DNA from: Paraburkholderia acidisoli
Lineage (GTDB): Bacteria > Pseudomonadota > Gammaproteobacteria > Burkholderiales > Burkholderiaceae
Assembly: GCF_009789675.1 (NCBI RefSeq)
Contig: NZ_CP046914.1
Coordinates: 1,612,001-1,676,000, forward strand
Direction: 5' to 3'
DNA: 64,000 nt
Part shown: positions 7,645-15,349 of the stretch, in pieces
How the letters are laid out: each line of letters opens with the position of its first letter
How positions within the stretch are numbered: position 1 is the first letter of the stretch
Made by a program: the position numbers and the translations under genes
Notes under the pieces: model-generated
Seen by the model: only the letters and a program-made list of their open reading frames with translations
Database searches by the model: none
What the model was told of the DNA's origin: nothing

Positions 7645-8229
7645 ATGTCGGCGAAATATAGTGAGTACGAATTCCGCACGCAATCGTGGTTCGATCAGGA
7701 CGACTTCAAAGGCTTCAATCAGGCGATTCCGATGAAGACGATGGTGATCTGCTGCTTCGACCCGCGCGCCGGCGAAGTGCCGCAGGTCGTCGCGGAACAC
7801 TTCGGCGACGAAGTCTATCCAGGGCAGAACATCCTCGACGCGCAGGGCAACAAGATCGGTCACACGCGCACGCTGTTCGCCGTGTACTGCGCCGCCGGAC
7901 GTGCCGCCTCGGCATTGCAGTCGGTGGCGACGATGGACTACCTGTTCAAAGTGCAGAAAGTGGTCGTCGTGCATCACTCGTTCTGCGGCGCCACCGGTTT
8001 CCGGCCCGACCAGCTGATCGGCAAGTATCACGATTGCCACCACGCCGACATTTCGACGATGTTCGATCACGACAGTCTCGCGATCATGAACTTCGAGGCG
8101 TCGCTGCAACACGACGTGAAACTGCTGCGTGACAGCCCGGCCGTGCCGAAGCACGTTCAGCTATACGGCTTCTTCTACGAGATGAACGGCGGCGATCTGA
8201 TCGAGGTCGTGCGCGACCTGCCCGCGTAA
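7645..8229 (+). CDS. Beta-carbonic-anhydrase-fold protein
   Basis: The 194 residues carry the zinc ligands and catalytic pair of beta-class carbonic anhydrases: Cys37-x-Asp39-x-Arg41 (CFDPR) and His111-x-x-Cys114 (HHSFCGATGF). The start is well supported by GAGGAG seven bases upstream of ATG 7645. Family members hydrate CO2, and relatives hydrolyse carbonyl sulfide or carbon disulfide. The CFDPR version differs from the usual CxDSR, and the segments around it are divergent, so the substrate may not be CO2. Pairing with the HD-domain hydrolase suggests a two-step or waste-CO2/bicarbonate role in the same pathway. Confidence 0.8.
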   Translation: MSAKYSEYEFRTQSWFDQDDFKGFNQAIPMKTMVICCFDPRAGEVPQVVAEHFGDEVYPGQNILDAQGNKIGHTRTLFAVYCAAGRAASALQSVATMDYLFKVQKVVVVHHSFCGATGFRPDQLIGKYHDCHHADISTMFDHDSLAIMNFEASLQHDVKLLRDSPAVPKHVQLYGFFYEMNGGDLIEVVRDLPA

Positions 8230-8277
8230 CGGGTTCGCGGTTGCTAAAGAGGACGACGGTTGGGGGCGTCGCGACCG

Positions 8278-9513
8278 TCAGGCCGAAAGCGGCTCGCGCT
8301 GGCCGGAATCGGGCAGCGCGACTTGCACGAGGTTGCGTCCGGCGTGCTTGGCCGCATAGAGCGCCATGTCCGCCGCGCCGATGAGCGCGTCCGGCGAACT
8401 CTGTCCCAGACGCATGGCGATGCCGATGCTGATCGTGACGCTGACTCGCTGGTTCTCCACGACGAAGTGCAGGTTTTGCACCGCGTCGCGCAATCGTTCT
8501 GCGGTGCGGCTCGCTTCTTCGATGGTCGTGCCCGGCAGCACGACCGCGAATTCCTCGCCGCCGAAGCGGGCGAGCAGGTCGGTGCTGCGCAAGCGAGACG
8601 CAAGACATTGCGCGACGTGGCACAGGCACGCGTCGCCGGCAAGATGGCCGTAGCGATCGTTGAATGCCTTGAAGAGATCGATATCCGCGAGCAGCAACGC
8701 GCCCGTCGCACCGGGTGCGGTCGCGAGCGCGGCGAGCGTCTCGTCGAGCCTGCGCCGGTTGGCGACGCCGGTCAGCGGGTCCGTGTACGAGAGACCGGTC
8801 AGCGTTGCATTTTGAGCGGCGAGTTTCTCGCCGCGCAGGCGTTCCAGCAGTCCGTGCAGATAAATGCGGCGCAAGGCGCGTTCGAACGCATGTCCGCCCA
8901 CCAGCGCCGGAAGCAACAGCGTGTTCATGAAGCCGATCAGAAACATGGCGTCGCTACGGCTGATTTCCGGGCGGACGAACACGGAGAGCGCGTAGACGCC
9001 GAGATTGGCAATGAAGAACGCGGCCGCTTGATGGAAGCGCAGCCGGATGAAGATCAGAACGAAGCTGGCTGGCGGAATTGCAAGAAGAAAGTCGCGCTGC
9101 GTGACGGGCCCCGGCTTGGCGGTGACGACCAGAATTGCCGCGAGCGTGCAAACGAGACAGCACGCGAGCAGCGCGATTTCGCGCCGGGCAACCCCCACGC
9201 TGTTGCGCAGACCGAAGTGGATGATGGCGAGCGTAAGGAGGCTGGCGCCCACCAACTGGATCGCGACACTCGTCCAGTTGGGATTCTCGATGACGATCAG
9301 ATTCAGCAAGACGCCGAGGCAGAAATAGCCGCCTACACCCCAAAGCGCGATAAAACGCATTTCCCGCAGCCTTTCGACGGCGATGTCGCGCCAATAGCGG
9401 GATTCGAGTGCGGCGGGAAAGGCCAGGCGAAAGCCCGAACGCGTCAACTCCGCCTCGGCCAAAACGTCGAGACGAGGTGCGGGTTGCTCGTGACCAGCAC
9501 CGGAGTGCTCCAT
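8278..9513 (-). CDS. Membrane-bound diguanylate cyclase (GGDEF)
   Basis: The protein has 411 residues if ATG 9513 is the start. About six hydrophobic helices lie at residues 54-75, 81-101, 112-132, 141-158, 163-180 and 190-207, forming an unknown membrane sensor. A GGDEF domain follows from about 240 to 395. The active-site motif is GGEEF (318-322) and an inhibitory RxxD site (RSTD, 309-312) stands five residues before it, so the enzyme should make cyclic di-GMP and be product-inhibited. The EAL domain is absent. It is divergent from the MarR gene at 9757 with a 243-bp gap, and convergent with the carbonic-anhydrase-like gene. A purine-rich GGAAGGA almost touches the ATG, so an upstream GTG start (in VHNRVEG) is possible. 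Confidence 0.88.
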   Translation of the reverse strand: MEHSGAGHEQPAPRLDVLAEAELTRSGFRLAFPAALESRYWRDIAVERLREMRFIALWGVGGYFCLGVLLNLIVIENPNWTSVAIQLVGASLLTLAIIHFGLRNSVGVARREIALLACCLVCTLAAILVVTAKPGPVTQRDFLLAIPPASFVLIFIRLRFHQAAAFFIANLGVYALSVFVRPEISRSDAMFLIGFMNTLLLPALVGGHAFERALRRIYLHGLLERLRGEKLAAQNATLTGLSYTDPLTGVANRRRLDETLAALATAPGATGALLLADIDLFKAFNDRYGHLAGDACLCHVAQCLASRLRSTDLLARFGGEEFAVVLPGTTIEEASRTAERLRDAVQNLHFVVENQRVSVTISIGIAMRLGQSSPDALIGAADMALYAAKHAGRNLVQVALPDSGQREPLSA

Positions 9514-9756
9514 TCCTTCCACCCTGTTATGCACGGCCCGCCAGAATACTACAACGAGGCGCGGGCATAGACAGACATTGGCGTGTTGCCTGCACGAGGG
9601 CGCTTCGTCGTCGGATCCACGGATAAGACGGCGAAGCGCGGTTGAATGCGCCGCTGAATACTCTCTCTCAAACGACCGCGCGTTTCGAGGAGCGCTCCGG
9701 CCGATGGGTAACTTGCTAATATTCGGGTCATTCGGATTCTTGCCTGGCGCACCCTC

Positions 9757-10221
9757 ATGTTCGACCTCGAAAGTTTCGTCCCTTACCGCATTACCGTCCT
9801 TGCGTCGCACATCGCGGTGACGTTTGCGCAGCAGCACGCGGAGCGCTTCGGCCTTTCCATTCCGGAGTGGCGCGTGGTGGCCGTGCTCGGGCGCTATGGC
9901 GAGCTATCGTCGGGTGAAGTCATGGAGCGCACCAGCATGGACAAGGCCAAAGTCAGCCGCGCGGTGACGAGAATGTCGGCGATGAAACTGATCTCGCGCT
10001 CCGACAACGTCAACGACATGCGCAGCAACCGCCTGAAACTCACGCGCAAAGGCCAGCAGATTCACGATCAGATCACCCCGATCGCCACGAATCTCGAACG
10101 CGAATTGCTCGACGTCCTCACCGAGAGCGAACGCGAAGTCTTCGTGAATGCGCTGACGAAACTCGACAAGAAAGTGATTGAAATGAGCGCGGGCGATCTG
10201 GGCGGCAACGCTCACGTTTGA
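9757..10221 (+). CDS. MarR-family transcriptional regulator
   Basis: The 154 residues match the MarR winged-helix family: a dimerisation helix at the N-terminus, the recognition region at about 50-75 (LSSGEVMERTSMDKAKVSRAVTRM) and a wing at about 80-97 (LISRSDNVNDMRSNRLKLT). It precedes the dioxygenase/MFS/aldehyde dehydrogenase operon in the same direction, with 115 bp between its stop and the dioxygenase start, and probably regulates it. The inverted repeat at 10304-10332 is a candidate site. Confidence 0.88.
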   Translation: MFDLESFVPYRITVLASHIAVTFAQQHAERFGLSIPEWRVVAVLGRYGELSSGEVMERTSMDKAKVSRAVTRMSAMKLISRSDNVNDMRSNRLKLTRKGQQIHDQITPIATNLERELLDVLTESEREVFVNALTKLDKKVIEMSAGDLGGNAHV

Positions 10222-10274
10222 GCGAGCGGGGAAGCGGACTTCTCGGGAATTTCCCTGGCGGGATCGCTTTCGTC

Positions 10275-10304
10275 TTTACAGGCGCGCGCCGGATAAATTA
10301 GTAT
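10275..10304 (+). promoter_or_regulatory. Predicted sigma-70 promoter of dioxygenase operon
   Basis: TTTACA (10275-10280) and TAGTAT (10299-10304) are separated by 18 bp, with transcription expected near 10311, about 26 bp before the dioxygenase ATG. The -10 element touches the left arm of the inverted repeat that follows. Confidence 0.5.
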
Positions 10305-10332
10305 CGTCTCAAATGAAACAAATTGGAGACGA
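10304..10332. promoter_or_regulatory. Inverted repeat overlapping promoter and ribosome binding site (candidate MarR operator)
   Basis: TCGTCTC at 10304-10310 and GAGACGA at 10326-10332 are perfect inverse copies around a 15-nt AT-rich spacer (AAATGAAACAAATTG). The right arm includes the GGAG ribosome site for the ATG at 10337. It could be a protein operator, an RNA hairpin masking translation, or both. Confidence 0.55.
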
Positions 10333-10336
10333 CCCG

Positions 10337-11239
10337 ATGAGTACCCTTGCCAGCCCCATTTACGACGCTTCCCCCGACATCCGGCAGGCCGCGCAGCGCA
10401 TGAGCGCCCAGCCCATCACGCCTTCGATCGGTGCCGAAGTCAGCGGTGTGCGCCTGGGTGCCGGGCTCGACGACCACGACATCGCCGCGCTGCGCGCCTT
10501 GCTGGTGCGCCATAAGGTGCTGGTGTTCCGCGACCAGGACATCGCGCCGGCCGACCATGTGGCGTTTGCGCGCCGCTTCGGCCCGCTGGAGATCCATCCG
10601 GTGTTTCCGCATCATGCCGATCACCCGGAACTCGTGCTGCTGGGCGGCGACGGCAGCCATCCCGCGCGCGAAAACATCTATCACAGCGACGTGAGCTGGC
10701 GCGAAATTCCTTCGCTCGGGTCGATCCTGCGCTGCGTGGAATGCCCGCCGAGCGGCGGCGACACGCTGTGGGTGAACATGGCGCTCGCGTACGAGGGTTT
10801 GCCCGCCGCGATCCGTGAGGCAATCGACAATCTGCATGCCGTGCACGACATGCTGCCCGGCTTCATCGACCGCATTGCCGTTGAAAAGCGCTGCGCCATT
10901 CGCGCCGAATTTCCGCCGGTGGTGCATCCGGTCGTTCGCGTGCATCCCGAATCGGGCGAGAAGATTCTCTACGTCAACGAAGGCTTCACGACGCATCTGC
11001 TGAACTTTACGGAGTCCGTAGCGTTTCGCGGCATGCCGGAATTCGCCACGGGCGCGCGGGCCTTGCTCGACTATCTGTTCGATCAGGCGCGCCGCCCGGA
11101 ATACCAGATGCGCTTGCGCTGGCAGAAGAACACGGTTGTCTTCTGGGACAACCGCGCGACCCAGCACTACGCCATCCAGGACTATTTCCCGGCCGTGCGG
11201 CGCATGATGCGCGCGACCATCACGGGCGAGCGTCCCTAA
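10337..11239 (+). CDS. TauD/TfdA-family Fe(II)/2-oxoglutarate-dependent dioxygenase
   Basis: The protein has 300 residues from ATG 10337 with GGAG eight bases upstream. The iron-binding facial triad is visible as His116-x-Asp118 (YHSDVSW) and His277 (ATQHYAI), and the 2-oxoglutarate-binding arginines as Arg288/Arg292 (VRRMMRATITG), spaced as in TauD. Such enzymes hydroxylate carbon next to a heteroatom (taurine, sulfate esters, aryloxyacetates, quaternary amines) and release an aldehyde. The following MFS carrier and aldehyde dehydrogenase fit import and aldehyde disposal. The substrate class cannot be fixed from sequence alone. Confidence 0.9.
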   Translation: MSTLASPIYDASPDIRQAAQRMSAQPITPSIGAEVSGVRLGAGLDDHDIAALRALLVRHKVLVFRDQDIAPADHVAFARRFGPLEIHPVFPHHADHPELVLLGGDGSHPARENIYHSDVSWREIPSLGSILRCVECPPSGGDTLWVNMALAYEGLPAAIREAIDNLHAVHDMLPGFIDRIAVEKRCAIRAEFPPVVHPVVRVHPESGEKILYVNEGFTTHLLNFTESVAFRGMPEFATGARALLDYLFDQARRPEYQMRLRWQKNTVVFWDNRATQHYAIQDYFPAVRRMMRATITGERP

Positions 11240-11310
11240 CGGGCGTCCCTGACGTACCACGACCACGCGCTGCCGGCAACGGCACCCGCCATTCGAGCAT
11301 CGAGGTCATC

Positions 11311-12633
11311 ATGTCGGAACGCTCTTTGCGCCGCTCGCCGGCGCTCATCATCGCGCTGCTGTTCGTTTTCATGCTGATCAATTTCGCCGACAAAGCGGCA
11401 CTCGGCCTCGTCGCCGTGCCGCTCATGCGCGATCTGCAGCTTTCGCCGAATCAATTCGGCCTCGTGGCCGGTTCGTTCTTCGCGCTGTTCGCGCTCTCAG
11501 GTATCGGCTTCGGGTTCGCGGCCAACCGCATTGCCTCGAAGCCGCTTATTTTGCTGCTCGCGTTCATCTGGGCCATCGCGCAGTTTCCGCTGGCGATCGG
11601 CGCAATCTCGCTGCCGGTGCTGATCGCCTGCCGCGTGGTGCTGGGGGCGGGGGAAGGGCCGGCGTATCCGCTCGCGCTGCATGCCTGCTACAAGTGGGTG
11701 CCCGACCATCGCCGCAACGTGCCCACGGCGATCATCATGCAGGGCGGGCAGGTCGGCATGCTCATCGCGGGGCCGGTCGTCACCGCGCTCACGATCCACT
11801 TCGGCTGGCGCACGGCGTTCCTCGCGCTCGGTTGCGCGAGCGTCGTGTGGCTGGTGCTCTGGCAACTGTTCGCCGCCGAAGGTCCGCTCGACGAACCCGC
11901 GCTCGCGCAGGGCTCGCGTGCCGCTGCGCCGGTGGCGTCGCTGCCGTACCGGCGCCTGCTGCTCGATCCAACCTACCTCGGCAACGTGGTCGTGTACTGG
12001 AGCGCGTACTGGGTGGTCGCCCTGATCTTCACGTGGATTCCCGCGTATTTGCAGAAGGGTTTGCACTTCGGCGCGTCGGAAAGCGGCTGGATGTTTTCGC
12101 TCTTCATCGCGATCAACATTCCCATCATTTTGCTGGGCTCGTGGATTTCGGAGACGATGCTCCGGCGCGGCGTAGGCTCCCGCGTGTCGCGCGGCGTGCT
12201 CACCGCGGGCTGCACGCTCGCGGGCGCACTGCTGATCGTGATCGCGCTGCGCTTCGGACTGGACCGCATGACGCGCACGGTGTTGCTCGCAGTCGGCTGC
12301 AGCCTGCCGCAGATCACCTTCGTGCTGTGCTCGGCGGTGACGGGCGAGATCACGCCCGCCCGGCAACGCGGCGCGGCGCTGGCGATCGCCAATTCACTCG
12401 CCACCACGGCCGGATTGATCGCGCCGATCAGCATGGGCCGCTTCGTTTCGGCGACGGAAGGCATCGTTGGCTACGAGAACGGCCTGATGTTTGCGGCAGG
12501 CGTGCTCGCCGTCGGCGGCGTGGTGAGCCTTGTCGCCGTGAATCCGGCACGAAGCCGCGCTCGCCTCGAACTCGCGCAGACCGCAGGCACCGCAACGCAC
12601 TCCGATACCCCGCACCCTCAGGCTCTCCAATGA
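11311..12633 (+). CDS. MFS transporter (ACS-like) of dioxygenase operon
   Basis: The 440 residues contain about twelve hydrophobic helices. The first is followed by NFADKAALGLVAVPLM, close to the D-K-A-x-x-x motif of anion:cation symporters, and the second loop has RVVLGAGEGPAYPLALHACYKWVP, a family signature. The hydrophilic midpoint lies at about 195-215. It is 71 bp downstream of the dioxygenase, and its stop overlaps the next start (ATGA at 12630), showing translational coupling to the aldehyde dehydrogenase. It probably imports the dioxygenase substrate, likely an anion. Confidence 0.87.
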   Translation: MSERSLRRSPALIIALLFVFMLINFADKAALGLVAVPLMRDLQLSPNQFGLVAGSFFALFALSGIGFGFAANRIASKPLILLLAFIWAIAQFPLAIGAISLPVLIACRVVLGAGEGPAYPLALHACYKWVPDHRRNVPTAIIMQGGQVGMLIAGPVVTALTIHFGWRTAFLALGCASVVWLVLWQLFAAEGPLDEPALAQGSRAAAPVASLPYRRLLLDPTYLGNVVVYWSAYWVVALIFTWIPAYLQKGLHFGASESGWMFSLFIAINIPIILLGSWISETMLRRGVGSRVSRGVLTAGCTLAGALLIVIALRFGLDRMTRTVLLAVGCSLPQITFVLCSAVTGEITPARQRGAALAIANSLATTAGLIAPISMGRFVSATEGIVGYENGLMFAAGVLAVGGVVSLVAVNPARSRARLELAQTAGTATHSDTPHPQALQ

Positions 12634-14063
12634 ACACCTTCCTCAACACCGTCAACCGCGAGCCGGTTCCCGCGCAAGATACGTTCGAATCCGTCAATCC
12701 CGCTACCGGCGAAGCCATCGGCCGCGTGCCGATGTCGAGCGACGCCCAGGTGGACGAGGCCGTCGCCGCCGCACGCGCCGCGCAACCGGCGTGGGCGGCG
12801 CTGGGCGACGCCGCCCGCAGCGAAGCATTGCTGCGCGTGGCCGATGTCCTCAAGGAGCACGCCGAGCCGCTCGCGCGGTGGATTACCCGCGAGCAGGGCA
12901 AGCCGCTCGGCGGCGTGGGTCCGGACCAGATTCCGGGTTCGCGCTTCGAGATGTGGGGTTGCGAAGTGTGGACGCGCGTGCCCGCGAGCCTCTCGCTGGC
13001 GCCCGAAGTCGTGTTCGAGGACGCCACGCGCCGCGACACGATGCATCGCCAGCCTTATGGCGTGATCGCCGCGGTCGCGCCGTGGAACTGGCCCCTGTTG
13101 ATCGCGATCTGGCAAATCGTTCCGGCGCTCAAGGCGGGCAACACCGTGGTGATCAAGCCGTCGGAGTACACGAGTATCGGGACGCTGGAGATGGTGAGGC
13201 TGATGGCCCAGGTCTTGCCGCCCGGCGTGCTCAACAGCGTGAGCGGCGATGGCCGCGTCGGCGCCTGCCTCACCGCGCACGACGACATCGACAAGATTCT
13301 GTTCACGGGCTCCACGGCGACCGGCGCGCGGATCTCCGCCGCGGCCGCGCAGAAGCTCACGCCCGCGACCATGGAACTAGGCGGCAACGACGCCGCCATC
13401 GTGCTGCCGGACGCGGACCCGAAAGTGATTGCCATGAAGCTCTTCTGGGGCGCGTTTCTCAACATGGGGCAGACCTGCGCCTGCGCGAAGCGGCTCTATG
13501 TGCCCGACGCGCTGCACGACGCCATCGTCGACGAGTTGCGCGCGATCGCCCTCGCGATGCCGATGGGCGATGGCCTGGCGCTGGGCGTGGCGATCGGGCC
13601 GATCCAGAACCGCGCGCAATACGACAAAGTGGTCGCGCTGGTGGAAGACGCGCGCGCGAACGGCGCGACGATCGAATGCGGCGGCGCGCCGCGCGATGGC
13701 GCCGGTTACTTCTATCCGGTCACGCTAGTGACGGGCCTGAGCGACGGCGCGCGCCTCGTCGACGAAGAGCAGTTCGGCCCGGTGCTGCCGATTATTCGCT
13801 ATCGCGACGTGGACGATGCCGTTGCCCGCGCCAATCGCCTGAGTGTGGGGCTGGGCGCGTCGGTGTGGTCGTCGGATATCGGCAAGGCCGAGGCGGTCGC
13901 GGCGCGGATTCGCGCCGGGACGGTCTGGATCAACCAGCACGGTGCGATTCATCCCATGGTGCCGTTCGGCGGCACGGGACACTCGGGCTGGGGCGTCGAG
14001 TTCGGCACGGAAGGATTGAAGGCGATGACGCAGCCGCATGTGATCAGCGTGATGAAGACGTGA
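12630..14063 (+). CDS. NAD(P)-dependent aldehyde dehydrogenase
   Basis: The protein has 477 residues. Active-site features: Asn153 in PWNWP, the cofactor loop FTGSTATG near 225-232, the general base Glu249 in MELGGND, and the catalytic Cys283 in MGQTC. The length is normal for the ALDH superfamily. The ATG overlaps the MFS stop. It probably oxidises the aldehyde released by the dioxygenase. The run MELGGND together with GQTCACAKR resembles broad-range ALDHs, so the exact substrate is open. Confidence 0.9.
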   Translation: MNTFLNTVNREPVPAQDTFESVNPATGEAIGRVPMSSDAQVDEAVAAARAAQPAWAALGDAARSEALLRVADVLKEHAEPLARWITREQGKPLGGVGPDQIPGSRFEMWGCEVWTRVPASLSLAPEVVFEDATRRDTMHRQPYGVIAAVAPWNWPLLIAIWQIVPALKAGNTVVIKPSEYTSIGTLEMVRLMAQVLPPGVLNSVSGDGRVGACLTAHDDIDKILFTGSTATGARISAAAAQKLTPATMELGGNDAAIVLPDADPKVIAMKLFWGAFLNMGQTCACAKRLYVPDALHDAIVDELRAIALAMPMGDGLALGVAIGPIQNRAQYDKVVALVEDARANGATIECGGAPRDGAGYFYPVTLVTGLSDGARLVDEEQFGPVLPIIRYRDVDDAVARANRLSVGLGASVWSSDIGKAEAVAARIRAGTVWINQHGAIHPMVPFGGTGHSGWGVEFGTEGLKAMTQPHVISVMKT

Positions 14064-14201
14064 CGGCAATCTCCCGATAACGGAATGCGTCGATCGACCA
14101 GGAGGTCGGCCCCGACACGCTCGCGTCCATGCCGTTCCACGGCGGGCTGCTCGACTATCCGGCGGCGAAGGTCCGGCACGGGTAATCGTTCGCCCGCTTC
14201 G
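14064..14201. other. Short gap with possible remnant of a gene 3' end
   Basis: Between the convergent aldehyde dehydrogenase and porin genes, frame 14081-14185 (+) reads 34 codons without a start of its own and ends in TAA. It contains protein-like sequence with normal codon bias (DTLASMPFHGGLLDYPAAKV). It may be the tail of a decayed gene. No family was recognised. No clear terminator is visible. Confidence 0.3.
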
Positions 14202-15266
14202 TTAGAACCGCGTGCGCAACGCGACGCGCACGCCAACCTGATTGACCGACGTGGACGCGCCCACGTCGGTGGCCAGGTTCAAGGCAGGCAGCAAGGCCGG
14301 CTGGAACCGGTCATTGAAGGCGTGGGCGTAGAAGACGCCGGTTTGAATGTCGGTGCGACGGGAAAGCAGGTAGTCGCCCGTGAGATTGAACTGTCCGGAG
14401 CCCTTTCCTTCGACTCGCGTGAGCGAGACGCCGGGCGTCAGCAAAAACGTAGGCGTTAGCGCCGCGCGCACACCGAAGTCGGTGCCCTGAATGGACTGAT
14501 GCAGGCCGCCTTTGATGCCGTTGTAATAGCTCGCGTTGATGTTGCCGTACACGGTGAAGCGATCGAAAGCGTAGCGCGCGCCCAGTCCCATGGCCCGCGA
14601 ATCGCTGGCGCCGAACAGGTTCTGCGAGATGCTGGCGCCGGTGCCGTTCGACTTTGTGAAGGCGAAATCGATGCCGAGTCGCCCGCGGTGGTATCGCGCG
14701 CCTGCGCTGACGGTGCGCGGAGAACCGCTCGTTCCGTTGAACGCGCCCACCGCATTGCTGAATCCGTACATCAAGCCCACGCGCAAACCGGCGAATGCCG
14801 CGCTTTCCCACGAGACCGCGTTGTTGACCCACTCGCCGGCGATGCGGTCGGCGTCGTTGTATTGACCCGCCCACAGCGACTGATATTCCATGTTGGAGTC
14901 GGCGAACAGATACGGCGACATGAAGTCGTACTGGCGGCCGAGTTTGAGCGTGCCATAGGGTGAACTGATACCCACGTAAGCCCAGCGGCCGAACATGAGG
15001 CCGCCCGATGCCGTACCCGTCGTCGAATTGAAGCCCGCTTCGAGCTGGTAAATGGCCGCATAGCCGCCGCCCAGAGTTTCCGTGCCTTTGAAACCAAACC
15101 GGTTCGCGGAATCCCAGCCGCTTTCCATGAAAAGGTTCGAATGGCCGGCCTGATTGTTGATGTAGGCAACCCCCGTGTCGATGATCCCGTAAAGGGTGTT
15201 GCTGCTCTGCGCGAACGAGGAAACGGCGGACGATGCCAATGCGCAGGCGAGAAGTGTTTTCTTCAT
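14202..15266 (-). CDS. Gram-negative porin (Burkholderia OmpC-like trimeric porin)
   Basis: The 354 residues begin with a signal peptide (MKKTLLACALASSAVSSFAQ, cut near residue 19), then SSNTLYGIIDTGVAYINN, the usual first strand of beta-proteobacterial porins. RFGFKGTETLGGGYAAIYQLEAGF and LKLGRQYD are conserved family blocks, and the protein ends in Phe as expected for BAM-targeted barrels. It is the last gene of the leftward racemase/MFS/M81 operon, 83 bp after the metallopeptidase, and probably lets the operon's substrate cross the outer membrane. Confidence 0.92.
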   Translation of the reverse strand: MKKTLLACALASSAVSSFAQSSNTLYGIIDTGVAYINNQAGHSNLFMESGWDSANRFGFKGTETLGGGYAAIYQLEAGFNSTTGTASGGLMFGRWAYVGISSPYGTLKLGRQYDFMSPYLFADSNMEYQSLWAGQYNDADRIAGEWVNNAVSWESAAFAGLRVGLMYGFSNAVGAFNGTSGSPRTVSAGARYHRGRLGIDFAFTKSNGTGASISQNLFGASDSRAMGLGARYAFDRFTVYGNINASYYNGIKGGLHQSIQGTDFGVRAALTPTFLLTPGVSLTRVEGKGSGQFNLTGDYLLSRRTDIQTGVFYAHAFNDRFQPALLPALNLATDVGASTSVNQVGVRVALRTRF

Positions 15267-15349
15267 GTTGTTCAGGATGCCGAAGCGTTATTGTCGAGAT
15301 CGGTGGGGAATGCCGAAGGCCGGCGCCGGGCGAGGCCGGCGTCGTGCGA

